Made by a program: the position numbers and the translations under genes
Origin: Perkinsus olseni
Lineage: Eukaryota; Perkinsozoa; Perkinsida; Perkinsidae
Direction of reading: 5' to 3'
DNA: 64,000 nt
Assembly (NCBI GenBank): GCA_013115135.1
Contig: JABANP010000247.1
Span: 1 to 64,000 of the forward strand
Notes under the pieces: model-generated
Databases searched by the model: none
The model's input: only the letters and a program-made list of their open reading frames with translations
What the model was told of the DNA's origin: nothing
Part shown: in pieces, positions 19,281 to 31,914 of the stretch
How the letters are laid out: the number at the start of each line of letters is the position of its first letter
Numbering within the stretch: the stretch's first letter is position 1

Positions 19281-20640
19281 ACTCGTACAATCTACCACGG
19301 CCGTGTATAATTCAGTTTCCACTAAAAAACGAGTTACTCCACTACCGTACAAATCCCCACCAAAGCCCTCTATCATCGGGGCTCTCCCTCTCCCACCGTC
19401 CACAACACGACGACCAGCCTCATCCTCGTGATGACGATGTGATCAAATCATTGACATTATATTAATACCGTCCACCTTCTACCACCAATTGAGCTCACGG
19501 TCTACCACAGAGACCGTACTTATTACAGGGAAGGACATTCAGAAAACGGATATTGTCACCCAACTAAACCATATCGATCACCAAGGCGAGCGCTACTTGA
19601 CCTATATACTATGCAGTGAGGTGTACTGCGGGCCTCGTCGTGGCGAGAATGACTCGGTACCGATGACAATGGTTCCTTAGACGACAGGCTAAGCCCGTCT
19701 GAGAGGTAATACCTATGCATTTTACAGTACTAGTAACATGAATGTTAATCATACTCCATATCATTATCAGTACAAAAATGGTAAAAACGGAGTGAATGAA
19801 CGACGGAGCGACGCAGCATCAACGACCCTAGAGAATACAGTGAGAATCGACGGCAGTCCAACCGTCAGGAGAATGCAACGATATTTTACATACCATCCTC
19901 GACAACCCGAAGGACTAATCGGCAGCCAGAAGGCCCTGCTTCGCTCCGCCATTTTTCAGCGATAATAGAGAATTGTCATTATCAGTGATTTGATCCAGCG
20001 CAGGGCCAGCCGCTAGATCCCCACAGGAGTGCAGTAAGGAGCTCAATGCCGGACCGTTGGGGTAACTAAGATTCACAAACAATGGAAACAAAAACGGGAG
20101 AAATCCTCTCCTCGTCGATGCAGATGAAATCCATCATAATTTTGTGCGATATCAATATCAAGCGGACTACCAAGGCTGAAGTAGGTAAGGTAACACTGGA
20201 TATCTGTCAAGCTTCTACGCGGCAAAACACGCCACATCACAGCGAGCCGCGTCCCTTCGATTGGTTTGCCCGGGCCGCGCCGACCCAGCCCAATTTCCCT
20301 CATGTATACGCGAAATTTTGCTGGAATAATGCACTAGGCCTTCATAACGAAAAAAGCGGAGCTCGGGACGAAGTCTCGGGTTCGAACCCCAGCCCGGGCT
20401 TTTGTCCGTATTTTTTCGGGTTCATCTACAACAGTCCACGACGGTTTTGCTCGGTAGAACAGGGGTGAGAGCGATTTCGTATTTTTTATAGAATACACAA
20501 ACCGCGTGCTTTCAAATGGTATGTGTCTCGCGAGTTGAATCGACATAGTCGTGGAGAAATAATTTGAACGAACGAACGAACGCACAAAAAGAGAGGAGAA
20601 GTGACAGTATATGCTCCGCTCGCTCCGCAACTATCAATCA
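19281..20640. other. No confident gene
   Basis: Contains one copy of the intron motif (19938–19949) just before a TTTTTCAG acceptor-like site. A tRNA-like T-arm remnant is at about 20375–20400, flanked by GCCCGGGC and TTTT. Confidence 0.25.
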
Positions 20641-20699
20641 TCTTCAGAGACACTCTATGCGACAATAGAACAAAGCGCGCGCCCAAACGATCGATTGCA

Positions 20700-23500
20700 C
20701 TAATACCGTGCTTTCGTTCGGGGACTCGGTGCAACTTGCCAATCCATGAGATTCAAATCGATGCCCTCCGCTGCCGCTTCCGCAGGGTGCCAGAAATCCA
20801 AATCGAGATCCGCACCAATCCCCTCCGGCTGACCAGGGAAGGCGTTGAGAAATTGCAAGTTTGTCCAAGTCGAGCAAGTGGTGATACACTACTCACCAGT
20901 GGGGTGGTCAAGTCCAGCCACGGGTGTCTAATAGCCTCATCAGCAGAAAGCCTCTGGACGGGGTCTAACTTGAGACACCTGAGAAGGCACTTCCTTTAGA
21001 TTCAATCACTGCTACGCTCCGCTAGGCTTCGCTCGTCCCAGCTTCACGTACAATGATAAGCCACAGAAGCTCTGCCTCATTCGCTCTGTGACAACTAGGT
21101 TTCATGAGATCAAATAGCTCCGAGTCTAGACATTGTTTCGTACGTAAACGACTTCCGAACTTCATCCCCCCATCCGTTAGCGCCCCAATGGTCGATAGTC
21201 GCCATAATAAATCTTCCCGAGAGAATTTTCTGAGGAATCTTCCAAATTCACCTTCGTATTCTACCGAGAAAATCCTCGGAAAAACACAGAGGTCGAGGTG
21301 TCTACCACCAAAAGGCCCTATACAGCTATCAGGACATATGACCATAACGAAAAATTCAAAACGGATTTTCGAGGATTTTCTGGATTTTTCAACTCCCATC
21401 AGCCGGTCAGGATTCCGAGAGATTTACAAGCGTTTCTCTTTCGGGAAATGCAGTGACCGTCACCAGAAGCTGGGACGAGGTAGGCCAGTGGTACATCACT
21501 CGCAAAAGATATCATACCAACTTTTCGCCAACTCGCGAGTTGATACAATCCCCCTCCCAAACATCTCTGATGCGCAGGAATCGGGAGTAATTTCGCTGAA
21601 GTCTGACTCGTAATACGTGAAGCACAGATACGAAAATCGCTCTGTCAAATATGCTTTAACTAGTGTTTTTCATATCGCGAGTGGAACTCCACTGTACACA
21701 AGTTCGGGCGAGTCCAGTAACTAAAACTTAACCGTTGTTTTCAATGATACACTAGAAGACTGCTGCGAAGTGCGTGCGCTGACACGATTCGCTCAGTCCC
21801 CATCGCCACACGCTGAGCCAGTAAAAATAAAGGCCGAGAACGGCACGATTGCAAGTTCATGTTTGACCCCTCCCCATACACCAGTCCCACCGATATCCCA
21901 ATACTACCTCATAATAAAATCCTTAGCGTGATCACTGATTCCACCCCAGCACTCATCATGAAACTCTATTGGCTCGTGGAACACATTCAGAGGATAGAAA
22001 GGCTCATAGCCCTGAGAAAAACACACATTTTGAGCGGAGCGAAGCAGCAGTCTTCTTACACACAGCATAGTGAACGCTGTGATTCCTAGGGCAAACATAT
22101 CGACTAGACCGTCGTAATTTCTCTTTGCCAGTTGCTCGGGGGCGAAATATCCAGAAGTGCCTAAACGCCGAATCTTACAGCGGAGCGAAGCACTAATTAG
22201 CACGCACCGCGAAGGGAAGTGAAGGTGATCTTGCGCGTATCCTCTCTGACCGGTTCCGTGAATCCAAAATCACATAACTGGATAATCAGTCGATCCTTGC
22301 GCTCATACACGAGAACGTTGTGCTGAAAGGAGCCAATGCTGTTGGACGAGGAAATCAATTTCGTGGCGCGCGGTCAGGCTGCCAGTACCGGTTTGATATC
22401 TCCATGCACGAGACCCTTTCGGTGTAGATAGTCAATTGCACTGACCAACTGACAAGGAGAGAAAAGTCGCGAGTTCGATTCCCGGCGACGTCGTTTCTCA
22501 CCTGACTGACACAGTTCCTCACAGCTCGTTCAGGAAGAGTGGCGCATTTTGTCAAATGATACAGATCCCCCATGGGAGCTGAGAATCCATACCACTCCTC
22601 GCCGAAATAGCATTACTTCTTACCATAAGGAGTGATGAGTACTAAGCTCTTATCAGTCTCTTCAGTCTCGAGTACTGGTAATATGTACGGATGCGATAGT
22701 TGAGAGTGCCAAGATACTTCCGCTCTGAAGCAAGCCATTACACCATCACCGCGAGCCCCTACGATATCACCTAGCCCTCTCCAGCTCAGCTTCACTGTAC
22801 AACTTGGACTTCAATATCGCCTTCACTGCCACTTCCTGCCAACAACAGAACCATCACTCAGCAGGGTGCCGTCTGCTGGGCAAGCCCATCACCGCGGAAA
22901 AATTGAGATTTCTGACACCGAAATAGACGATAGTGGAATCAGTTTCGGCAGACCAGAGGCCAAGAGTGATGCTACCCGTGGTTTTGAATAATCGATAAGA
23001 TTAGATCTGCAATAACGATCAATTGCAAAGAGGAAGTTGATGTTGCAAGGACTAAGAAAAACCATGCCATCATGGCGACTCCTATAGGTGTCCAAAAAAT
23101 CTTAAAATATTTCCAAAAATTCAATTTCTCTGTAACGATCACGAGTTAGGGTCCGTTTCTCGAATATGTTATCTGTAATAGTAGTACGACGAAGACAGTA
23201 TACAGTAGTATTTTACGGACATGAAAGTGAAGAGCGAGGATTGGAAACATGAGGAAATCTTGTAAGATTCTTCGGAGCACTGTATACTAGATACTAGATT
23301 TATACTATTAATATTTCTAGTACTAGGAAATATCCTGAGGTTGATTCATGATCGTTACAGGCCACGCCCTGACTGAGAGAAAATGGTCCAGTAAGATTAG
23401 TATTACCTTATCAGTGCGACGATCCTTAGCAAGAGTGACGACACAGGTGAACCCTTGGCCGTAGATCACCTCACCCGTCTCCTCGTACCTGCCATCGCCA
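20700..23500 (-). CDS. Serine/threonine protein kinase
   Basis: A eukaryotic protein kinase with every core element visible. There is a Gly-rich loop (IYGQGFTCVV), VAVK lysine, an αC Glu (AEVSW), HGDIKPHN catalytic loop, DFG, activation segment GTSGYFAPE and subdomain XI RLSADEAIRHPWL. HGD in place of HRD is a tolerated variant; all catalytic residues are kept. Exons in phase end at 23407, then 22835–22771, 22724–22624, 22578–22502, 22448–22389, 22322–22208, 22160–22060, 22011–21908, 20993–20897 and 20828–20700 (stop TAG). Most introns are 46–110 nt; the one after the Gly-loop exon is about 570 nt and the penultimate is 914 nt. The 5' end is not settled. The acidic C-terminal tail is about 43 residues. 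CAMK/AGC-like by feel; the subfamily is uncertain. Confidence 0.85.
20994..21907 (-). other. 914-nt intron of the kinase gene
   Basis: It separates kinase subdomains X and XI and is far longer than most neighbouring introns. It holds long open stretches on both strands (for example + 21104–21613), but I see no domain in them. It may contain an old insertion. Confidence 0.55.
22034..22045 (-). repeat. Intronic 12-mer GCTTCGCTCCGC
   Basis: Within the 48-nt kinase intron 22012–22059, sense orientation relative to the gene. Confidence 0.75.
22180..22191 (-). repeat. Intronic 12-mer GCTTCGCTCCGC
   Basis: Within the 47-nt kinase intron 22161–22207, sense orientation; the second copy in the same gene. 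Confidence 0.75.
22356..22374 (-). repeat. 19-mer shared with intron at 10152
   Basis: accgcgcgccacgaaattg on the minus strand, inside the 66-nt kinase intron 22323–22388. It is identical to 10152–10170 on the plus strand, and 17 of its bases recur at 55550–55566. Confidence 0.8.
22449..22501 (-). other. 53-nt kinase intron with antisense tRNA T arm
   Basis: The intron begins GTGAGAAACG and ends CTTGTCAG. Its body includes GCCGGGAATCGAACTCGCGAC, read antisense; the plus strand therefore shows AGTTCGATTCCC, a B-box-like T arm. The splice sites are fixed by the kinase frame on both sides. Confidence 0.75.
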
Positions 23501-23785
23501 TCAAACACCCAGCTCGAGGAAGAGCGCAAATGGAAAAGGCATCACCTTTGACTGAGCCCCTTCGTTCCCTCGAGGGCCGACTGTTTTCGACGACACATTC
23601 AAACGACGACAATAGCAACAGCGAGAGTTGCGCTGTGACGGAAGAAGACAGCCACCAGGACAAAACACCTAATTGCAAGAAATGCATGAAAACATTAGCA
23701 TGAATGGCGCCCGCCCGAAAAGTCGCTTCGGGCGGCCGTGAGCGATGCAGGCCGCCATGGGGCCACCCCCTGTCCAATTAGCTCC

Positions 23786-23994
23786 GGGTATTCAATAGAC
23801 TCGATAGTGTTCAGCGCGATCCTGACTCAGGATTCCTGAGCCCTTCCAAGATCGTTTTTCGCACGTCAAATTCTGTCCTGGAAGCGATGGTGGAATTGTA
23901 AAACTCAGAATCGAGTGTGGAATTGACTTTTACACGTAAAATGATGCGGTTCCAGGATCAATTCTGCGGTTCAGAATTGATTTACTGAATACCC
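23786..23994. mobile_element. MITE-like element, ~209 bp
   Basis: Ends are imperfect inverted repeats (GGGTATTCAATAG and, reversed, GGGTATTCAGTAA). The interior carries ACACGTAAAATG followed by GCGGTTCCAGGATC, a core found again near 39084, 48012, 53520 and 63532. No coding capacity. The target duplication is unclear (perhaps CC). Confidence 0.55.
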
Positions 23995-24220
23995 CCGGAA
24001 GCTGTATCGACGGCACGCTGATCTTGCGTCTTGACAAGACGGTCTTGTGCAGGATTGGATATGAGATATTTTCAATGCATCGTCGACTGTTATTAGTAGC
24101 AACACCATCCGAAGACAGGCGTGCATCGAAGGCAGCTCAACGGCAAACCATCAGAGCTCGACTCAACAGAGGTCCTCCCTTCTCACCGAAACAGCGATTT
24201 TACGGTTTTTCCATCAGAAT

Positions 24221-24560
24221 TTACCGGCGACAGTACCACGAGTAGCATTGAGTCCTCGAAGTAAGTGCTGTTACCTCTTGTGAGTCGGACAAGTCCTTAT
24301 GGCCAGGTCCATGCCCTACTTGTGGAACAACCGTTTGACTAGACTTTATTCCAACCACAATCCAGAGCTTTGCACTCACATCAGATCCTACTTCGACAGG
24401 TCTGTCGGGGAGGTCGTCCATCAGCGTACGGTCTGTGAAGAGACTGTCTGATTGAGAGCACAACACCCGGATGTTGCCATCTGGAATCCAATCTTTCATC
24501 TGCTGCTTAGCTTTAGCGAGGGGATCAGCGATATGAACATTGGAGCTTCTTCAGGCCGCT
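24221..24560 (-). CDS. Exon of an unidentified protein
   Basis: An open minus-strand exon from a segment reading HIADPLAKAKQQMKDWIP to a GTAACAG donor-like site near 24268. Composition looks coding. No family recognised; neighbouring exons are not established. Confidence 0.35.
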
Positions 24561-25159
24561 TTATATAGATGATGAGAGCGAGGAGATGTATGACAAGAGC
24601 CTCTACCGGGAGTAGTCCACTTGCACCTGCACGGTGGCTGTCATGGTGTCATCTCAGGACGTCTCTGTACAGCACTATGTCAAGCACTAAGAGAAGTAAG
24701 ACCTTTCGGTTATGTAGTCGTCGCGCATGGACTTGGGAAGCTCCTGTGCTGGTGGAGGTGATGAACAACTCAACACCCTCTGATACAATTGAATCAACGG
24801 CTTGATGCACCCCTTATCGGGTTACGCTCGATCCAACAATCATTAATTCCGCCGGCAGCAACGCAAGCATCCATCACCTGGTCGTTATACTCGAAGAACA
24901 GAGGCTCTTCGTGTGATATATTCCGCCGAGGTTGTAGTACATGCGGCACACATGCCGTATGTTACCACATCTCACGTTCATCTGGCTGAAGAGTATCTGA
25001 GGTTGATCCACGTGTTTCACAAGTACTCGTCAGGCACGATGAGCAGCTTCGCTTCGAGCACTCACACATCGGATGCCCGAGCTTCCGCCGCCTGGACGGC
25101 ACCGAATGGACTGGTGACCAGCGACTCATTTAAGCTCAAGGAGCGTCGTTCCGGGGGAT

Positions 25160-25185
25160 GCCATCACCGGGATTCGAACCCGGGT
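25160..25185 (-). other. tRNA-like T arm, perfect 5-bp stem
   Basis: On the minus strand CCGGG-TTCGAAT-CCCGG forms a perfect T arm, followed by TGATGGC. I find no complementary 5' acceptor (GCCATCA), so this is a fragment and not a tRNA gene. Confidence 0.5.
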
Positions 25186-25359
25186 CCTTGGCCAGATGAT
25201 CGGTGGATGAAAAGATTCCAAGTGTTGCCGTCGAAGGACAATGAGTGAGTCGCTCCGATAATTGTTGTCTTTCGATCCCGCGGATCAGTTCCTGAATTGA
25301 TGCGTCGTCGATCGCAGGTTTTACCACCCTTATCTGCGCTACTACTTTGAAGCACACAG

Positions 25360-26250
25360 ACCTGTTGGGAAGCGAAAGTCTAATGTGAATGTATGCCGGG
25401 GTGCCTTCAGTCGGCTTTGAATTTCAGTTGCCTTCAGCTGACTAGTACTCTTCTTGTTAACCAGCGTCATTGTGTGCGGGCAGCATCAGATTCTTTACCT
25501 AGTAGACTATCGTCTATATTGGGAAGTCTGTTAGAGCTCCCTTAGACTTGTCGCCTCATGAGACCATCAGATCGCCGTTATGGTAACTGCTTCGCACGCA
25601 GTAGACTTTGGCAGGTTACTGATAAATCGCCAGCGATATGTCCTAGGCGTCCAAGCCTTGGCGAGAGACTACTACGAAGTACTGTCTTTGATGGTGGCTC
25701 GTAGTTGTCCTAAATCGTGTTAAGTTTGTGCAAAGAAGGGCAGCTTGCTTTGAGACATGCTATCGATGACGTGTCCCTATGGTGAAGGGTTCCAGTGGGA
25801 CTTGATCATTTTGGCAATGCTTCCTCCCACCATACCATGAATTATAGAGGCGACTTTGCAGGACAACAAGGAGAGAATCATGAAGATGTGGAAGCCTTGC
25901 TGAGGTATGGCCTCTGCTAGACGAGGTCTCGTCAAAGGGTATCGATCGTCTTCGACTGCCGTACGCTGTAGGGACTCTAGGTGAGCCAGCACCGGTGAAA
26001 GACATTCAGCATGAATGTGCACTAGTTGGTTGTAGTACAATGCAACATGGGTAGATCGAGCTGAAAGTGAACGATTCAGGGCAGGTAGAGTGAGTAGTAG
26101 ATAGAATCGGGGTTAATGACGGGACGCTAGCATGATATATGTAGACCCGTGTCTCACTTTCTCCTGCACAGTCAGCTCACGATAAAATGTGGTGGTTCAA
26201 CATACGACTAAGACAGCCGCAGTTCGATAGCATCGCTTCTTCAGGGCATC
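25360..26250. other. No confident gene
   Basis: Only short open stretches on either strand; nothing assigned. Confidence 0.25.
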
Positions 26251-26260
26251 ATCATCATCT

Positions 26261-26460
26261 TTGGCCATTACCCGCCACCAATTGACGAAGCCTGCTCGAG
26301 CAGTGGCAGCGGACTCGCTGAGTGGCCTGCGGGAGGCTCGAGTAGGGGGTCTGTATGGTACGCTAGCAATGCTGATCGATCAGATAGAACACGTCACATT
26401 GGATGAGTACAGACTTCTCATGAACCTGCTTGGCAAGGACGCCATCGCCCTCCCGTCACC
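26261..26460 (+). CDS. Exon of an unidentified protein
   Basis: An open plus-strand exon ending precisely at a GTAAGT donor (26461). Its sequence (…LAMLIDQIEHVTLDEYRLLM…) looks like an amphipathic helical protein. A possible following exon runs from about 26491 to a stop near 26600. No family recognised. Confidence 0.4.
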
Positions 26461-27377
26461 GTAAGTTCTAACGTCTCTCCGCGACTGCAGTCCAGCAGAA
26501 ACGTTCTTCACCATTTCCCAAATGATCCCTCCTTTTGTCTTAGCGGTTTCATATTTTTCCATTTCAACTTTGGGTCATCGATGTTTCTCCAAGTTTTATA
26601 AGTGTCCACATAATAAATTTGAATCATTTCCAAGTAGATGTGTCTTGGTTGGTGTGCTCGATGAATCGGGCCGAGCGGACCCCGTCGGGAGCTGAGGGCC
26701 AACGTTTGACCGAGGCTGAAGATCTCCAACACTCTGTAAACTCAAAGGGAGGATCCATGGAAATACGAGAAAGTCTAATTTTCCTATGGATCTTACAGCC
26801 TCTGCACTTCGTGGCCTACCTGACTCTTGAGTACCGCTCTGGCAGGGTACCCCCCCTGAACGAGGAAGTGCGACGGGCCAAGGCGTTGGCGAGGCAATGC
26901 AGTAGCGGAAGGGAATGTATCAATCAGAAGCTAGAGTAACGCTGATGCGACCTGCAGTGGGTCATGAGTATGATATCCCCTCAGACGCTTGAATAGTATG
27001 CGTCGACACTATCGAGGAGTGCTCGACGCTAAGGCTTGCATTGATACCGGTCTGGGGAGTCCAAGAGGAGGAGGCGCAGTTCACAAGCCCACATGCAGGT
27101 GATAAAGTAGCACGGGTTTCCGAATGATGATCATGGTCACTCAGGCGAGCCCGGAGCGTCCCCGATGGGAAGCTCCAGCGGCATCGCTGGCGTCTGGGTA
27201 GTCTCGCTCCGGCAGCCGCCGACTTGTCCCCTCATGCTTCCGCGTGATAGCCATCATTACTCCCCCTTGTGGATCGTTGACGCTAAGACTATCGAGTTCG
27301 GGCGCTTCTGCCTGACAGAGGCATTCACTTCTTCCGACAGGCTGTCACGCCATTCCAGCTCGCCTGTTGTTTGAATC

Positions 27378-30150
27378 ATGCCACCCTCACTTCTCCAAGG
27401 CCTGCCGCCACCCTCATCACAACAACAGCAGCAAGCCTTGGATCTCTTCTCGGCTCTGAACCCCCGAAACAGCAGGTGGGTCTACAAGGACCATCGCTGT
27501 CGTGCTAACACTCTTGCCATGGCAGGAGAGTATCACTGGTGAATGTGGAGCGCCTGGTCGACACTTTGTCTAACAACCAGGCAGAGCTTCTCAGGAAGTC
27601 CCTGACGAACATCGTAGGTTCAACTGCGCTCATCGCTAGCACAGTCCTTGGGGGCTGTCCAGGAGTGAATTGGGGTCCTTCAGAATGTCGAATCGATTGT
27701 TCAGGTTGACCACGTGGACGTGCGTGGGGAGATAGACCGGAATACCTTCGTCCGAGCTGTCGAGAAGAGTACCGTGAGGAAACAGCAAGCCCTGGGACGT
27801 GAAGGGAACAGTGGAGGGCGAAAGTCTCGGCAATCACTGACAAGTGAGCCGCTCTGTCGCGTCCGCAGTTCGTTGCTCCAATTTTGAGAAGACGACCATG
27901 CTTGGAATTGGGCATGTCTGCCAGACAGCGAGTATCGTACATGATCTATGATCCGTGCATGCTGTATACTAAACTCGAGGATTGCCGCTCGACTCGAGGA
28001 CGACGATATTTTCATCCGGCGAGGCTGTACACCGCTGGTTACACCTGTCTTAGATGTCGATACTTCGAACCCCTTCTATCGGAGCCGGGCAGACATCGCT
28101 GACGCTGGGGACGTTGTGGTGACCGCCCCCTCAATGGCCCAGCCGTCCGACCTCCCTACTGAGAAGGAAGAGGATGCAGGAACCACTCAGGTGGGAAATT
28201 GATCCGAGTGGCGGAATTATAATCCTCATACAGTAGAGCAATTCTCCCAATTCAAATATCTTCGTCGCCTCTCCACTGGTCGTGATTTAGATAACCTCTC
28301 CAATGGTCGATCAAGACTACACCAAAGGACAGCGAACGACGCAGCCATCAGCAGAGCTCCACACAGCGCCGGTGAATCTCCGTGTTATGGCGGAGGAAGC
28401 AGGACAGACAGCAGCAACTGGCCGACCCACTGCTAGTAGGCTTTCCGTCGACGGACTTGCAGGGGCGGCCGGACTTTTTCCGTCCGATTTTTTCATTGAC
28501 TCGTTCGATCTCTGAGTGGTGGATGCGCTCGGATTTTCCGCTCGTTATATTATAATTGATATAATAATATTATTAGAATATGTATAGTCAGTAACTTCAC
28601 TACTAACGGTAACTTCAGTCACTTATCACTACTTGAATATTACTTATTAGACTACTGAGTAAAATACCTGTTGGTATCCGCGACGAGTATCTTAGGTTGA
28701 ACCATGGCATTGACGGGGCGCTCTTGTGTTAGTTTCGAATTTCCATTTGAGGTTGGAAGTCCAACTCCAACAGCGGGAGGAGAACAGGATAAAAGCTGTT
28801 GAGAAGCGTCAGAAGGAAATTGAGCAGATCGAGCGTAGGGAATGCACCTTCAAGTAAGAGAGAATCTCGCTGATCGTGTGAACTGCCGAAACGCAGTGGA
28901 GCCGACGTCAGTGGCATCAGAATGATACTCGGTTTGGTACTATTGTCCCCGACCTAATTTCGCTCCCCTGGGAAAGTCGTAGTTCACCATGTGAAATTTA
29001 TCGATGATTTGTCGTCTGTACTCAGCCGTTTCATGTCCGTCCTCTCATTCGTTGCGGGTCTTGTGATGCTCTTCTCGCTATCTGATCAGGCCCAGGATAA
29101 ACAGATGGAAAGGCCTCCCTCCCCAACCCTCCAACTATAAAAGAGGCATGCGGGAGCGAGGGATGGAACATGGGGTCAGGGACGGTGCTCACGGGAACAG
29201 CTGCTCTGCTGCTGCCGCCGAGATCTCTCCCGGGTGAGCTTCTCTCGACAGTTGAGGAAATATCTGCTCACAACGCGTTTATTATTTTATCCAGTATATC
29301 GTACCACCCTCCGAGTTGACGCTCTGCCGTTTGAAATATTTCCGATGCATCGATGTCGTCTTGCCCTGTACTCAGAGCCCATCCTCCTTTATCCCCTGGT
29401 CATTCCAAGTGCATTCTGAACACGTCCTTCGAGGACAGAGAGCGAAACCAAGAGCAATCGGAGTTGGAGCAAGAGTGCACATTCCAGCCCAATCTCAATA
29501 AGTGAGCATTTTCTTCGCCTACCACTCCCTCACCAACTTTGTGATGTGCAGATTCCTAGACCGTTCGAACAAAGTGACACCTGTAAGATACTCATGGGAA
29601 GGCACTGCAGAGGGGCCGCGGTAGGTAACGAGGGCAACTCCCGTCGGGTCATCGAGAATCCCCAGGTACCGTGAGCGGAGGCAACGCCGAAGGTTCGCCC
29701 CGGCCCCTCGTAGTCCTACACGCAGTGGGAAGATGACGGTAAGTGACCTCCCCCAGGCCTTCGCTTCTCTCCTGGATTCTCGCGCACGGAGAATGCTACG
29801 TTCGTTTTCAGACAGCATTCTGGGCTGAACAGCTCAGATTCTCCCCGGGTGAATCACCAGTCTGTACGGTGCCGACTTCGGCCCAGAATTTCACCGAGCA
29901 TCCGTAAGCGTTGGCATCTGTCTGATCGGGTGAGGGTCGTTCCATTAGGCACTACGACCCCTCGTCGAAGTGTATTCATCACATCGTGAATGCTCGAGAA
30001 CTTCGGTTCAATCAACAAGATTGGGGCAAGTACATTAGAGCTGAGAGAGTATGATCTCACGCTTTCCAGGGTTCGCTACAAAGCACTGTGTCCTCAGATA
30101 ATCGTGACCAACGCTGGCATGGGTGACGATGCGACGGCAAGAGCGGCCGA
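27378..30150 (+). CDS. EF-hand-like / coiled-coil protein with CTF(K/Q)P motifs
   Basis: Starts ATG at 27378 with a Gln-rich leader. Exons 27378–27475, 27526–27613 and an exon from 27682 give a helical region ending in GEIDRNTFVRAVE, reminiscent of a degenerate EF-hand pair. After less certain exons, about 28751–28853 encodes a charged coiled coil ending RRECTFK. Exon 29376–29501 ends ECTFQPNLN. Then 29552–29620, 29666–29738, 29812–29903 and about 29949–30046 follow in phase. CTFKP-type repeats occur in coiled-coil, often cytoskeletal, proteins of protists; that link is from memory and the function is unknown. A 21-nt intron may follow 30046. It could be two genes, because a stop is reachable at 28202. 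Confidence 0.5.
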
Positions 30151-30349
30151 GCAACTGCGTCACAGAGAGGTAGGCCACTGTAAGCCTCGTGATGATGCCG
30201 AATTGATTTACGTGGCGCATTGGCACATACCGTCTAGGTCTGCTGTCTGTGTGTCAGGGTGGAACAGAAGGTGCCTTCCCAGCTTCTCCAGGGGTACGGC
30301 ATCTCCTGAAGGGATCTATTATCGCCTTATCTACGATTCATGAGGATCC

Positions 30350-31640
30350 CCATATGTCTGCCTGAAGGCGGTCCTCTGCCGAGTATCTTTTATTTCGTCG
30401 TTAATGACGAGTAGTCTTCGCGGCTATAGTTGTGCGACAGCATGTAGTCTTCCCTTCATAATGGTTGTGATTATGTGTTGCTGTTGTGTTCATACACCAG
30501 TCGTAATCTTAACGTCATGGCGAGATAGGCGGCCATCAACTCCGTCTTGCTTCGGGCTCATCTCTGAATTATAGTCCACCAGGAGGATTTGCGGGCAACT
30601 GCTCACGTGAGGAGCCGTCTGGGTAATACTTAGATACCCTCTTGAATACCAGCGAACTCATCTCATCCAGCTTGGACTTCTGAGTGGTTCGTAGATTGAG
30701 CGAGCGGCGCACGCTTCGTGACCTCACTTTCTGACAGTATATGACGAACTACGGCTCAAGCACTCGTTCAAGATATGCAACGGAGCTCGACAGGCTGTCG
30801 ATGACAACCGATACTAGCGGTATCGGCCCAGTGGGACTGGTGCGACTCGCTCCAAGTGAGCTCCCGGGGCTGCCTTATATCGGAGTCATTGTTTTAGCCT
30901 GGTCTTATACGGCTTTCATCAACGAGTAGCCAACACTCTCAAATTAAGAGTCTCAACTGACTCCCTTGTACTGAATTTGTCGCGACTTCTCACGCGCTTC
31001 CGGTTGTTCCCAAGCTCGGCTTCGATAAACTCGCGACTAGAAACAACAGAGCAACAACAGTTGCACTGGGATCGCAAGTCATCGGCCCGATGACATCACG
31101 TTATTATCTTGCTATCTCTCATTCTTCTATTGGACAGTCGTGCAATTTGCGCGAGGCACGCCCACTGTGTGGGCGGATATCTTCAACGTCGTGATCGAAT
31201 CGTCGATTGATACTTTAGGTAGTCGATGTCAGTGACTCTGGTAACACAATCCGAAAGGCAATACAGATATCAGATAATACTTGAGCTGCTGTCGACGAGT
31301 TGGCAGTCGGGCCGATGACAATCCACAAAAGAATCCACGAAAGAGTCTAGATGCAATCGATCCTAAGGATCCGATCATCGGATCCTTCGACGCATACACA
31401 TACAAGCTGCGCTTAACACTCTCGCGCCCCGCCAATACTGTCTCCTTCGCACGTACGGGCCGCACAGTCAAAAAGTTAAAAGCAGCAAGGCCGAACGGAG
31501 CCGATTTACAAATAGCGAACAATTGATATCTCGCAGCTAGCACACTGGCCAACAGGAGAGGGCAGATCCTCCTACCACAACTGTGGGCGGCCTGCATTCC
31601 GTCTGGCCATCACACAGTACGCTGCTGGAATGCAGCGGCT
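30350..31640. other. No confident gene; two odd palindromes
   Basis: Intergenic-looking. Perfect palindromes with a 1-nt centre occur at 31078–31094 (17 nt) and 31365–31387 (23 nt). Confidence 0.35.
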
Positions 31641-31657
31641 GCAGCTGTTGCAGGTGA

Positions 31658-31914
31658 TCGTGCAGCACGATTCGTGCCTGTGACAGCAGTGCTACTTCTA
31701 AGAACGACTGGTGCTTGCCATATTACTAATATGATAGACAGTGGCTCGAAAATAGCGAAGTGCTTGAGAATCTCAAGCACTTCGCTATTTTCGATACGTT
31801 CGACGCTATCTCAAGTTAAGATAGCGTCGAAGGCATCGATGCAGAAGAGCCACGACGTCGCGCAAGAACTGAGCATTGCTCAGTGAGCAAAAAGCTTATA
31901 GCCATTTAATGGCT
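31658..31914. repeat. Cluster of single-base-centre palindromes
   Basis: In 260 bp I find perfect palindromes at 31658–31672 (15 nt), 31719–31733 (15), 31746–31794 (49, arms of 24), 31868–31884 (17) and 31900–31914 (15). There is also one with a single mismatch at 31799–31831 (33). Every one has exactly one unpaired central base. Confidence 0.85.

Noticed and set aside
21104..21613. A 169-codon plus-strand gene in the kinase intron
   Set aside because: No recognisable domain; it lies within an intron defined by the kinase frame. Kept only as an observation.
23466..23777. A signal-peptide protein upstream of the kinase
   Set aside because: The hydrophobic stretch is in a frame that cannot be joined to the kinase, and it overlaps the kinase's first visible exon.
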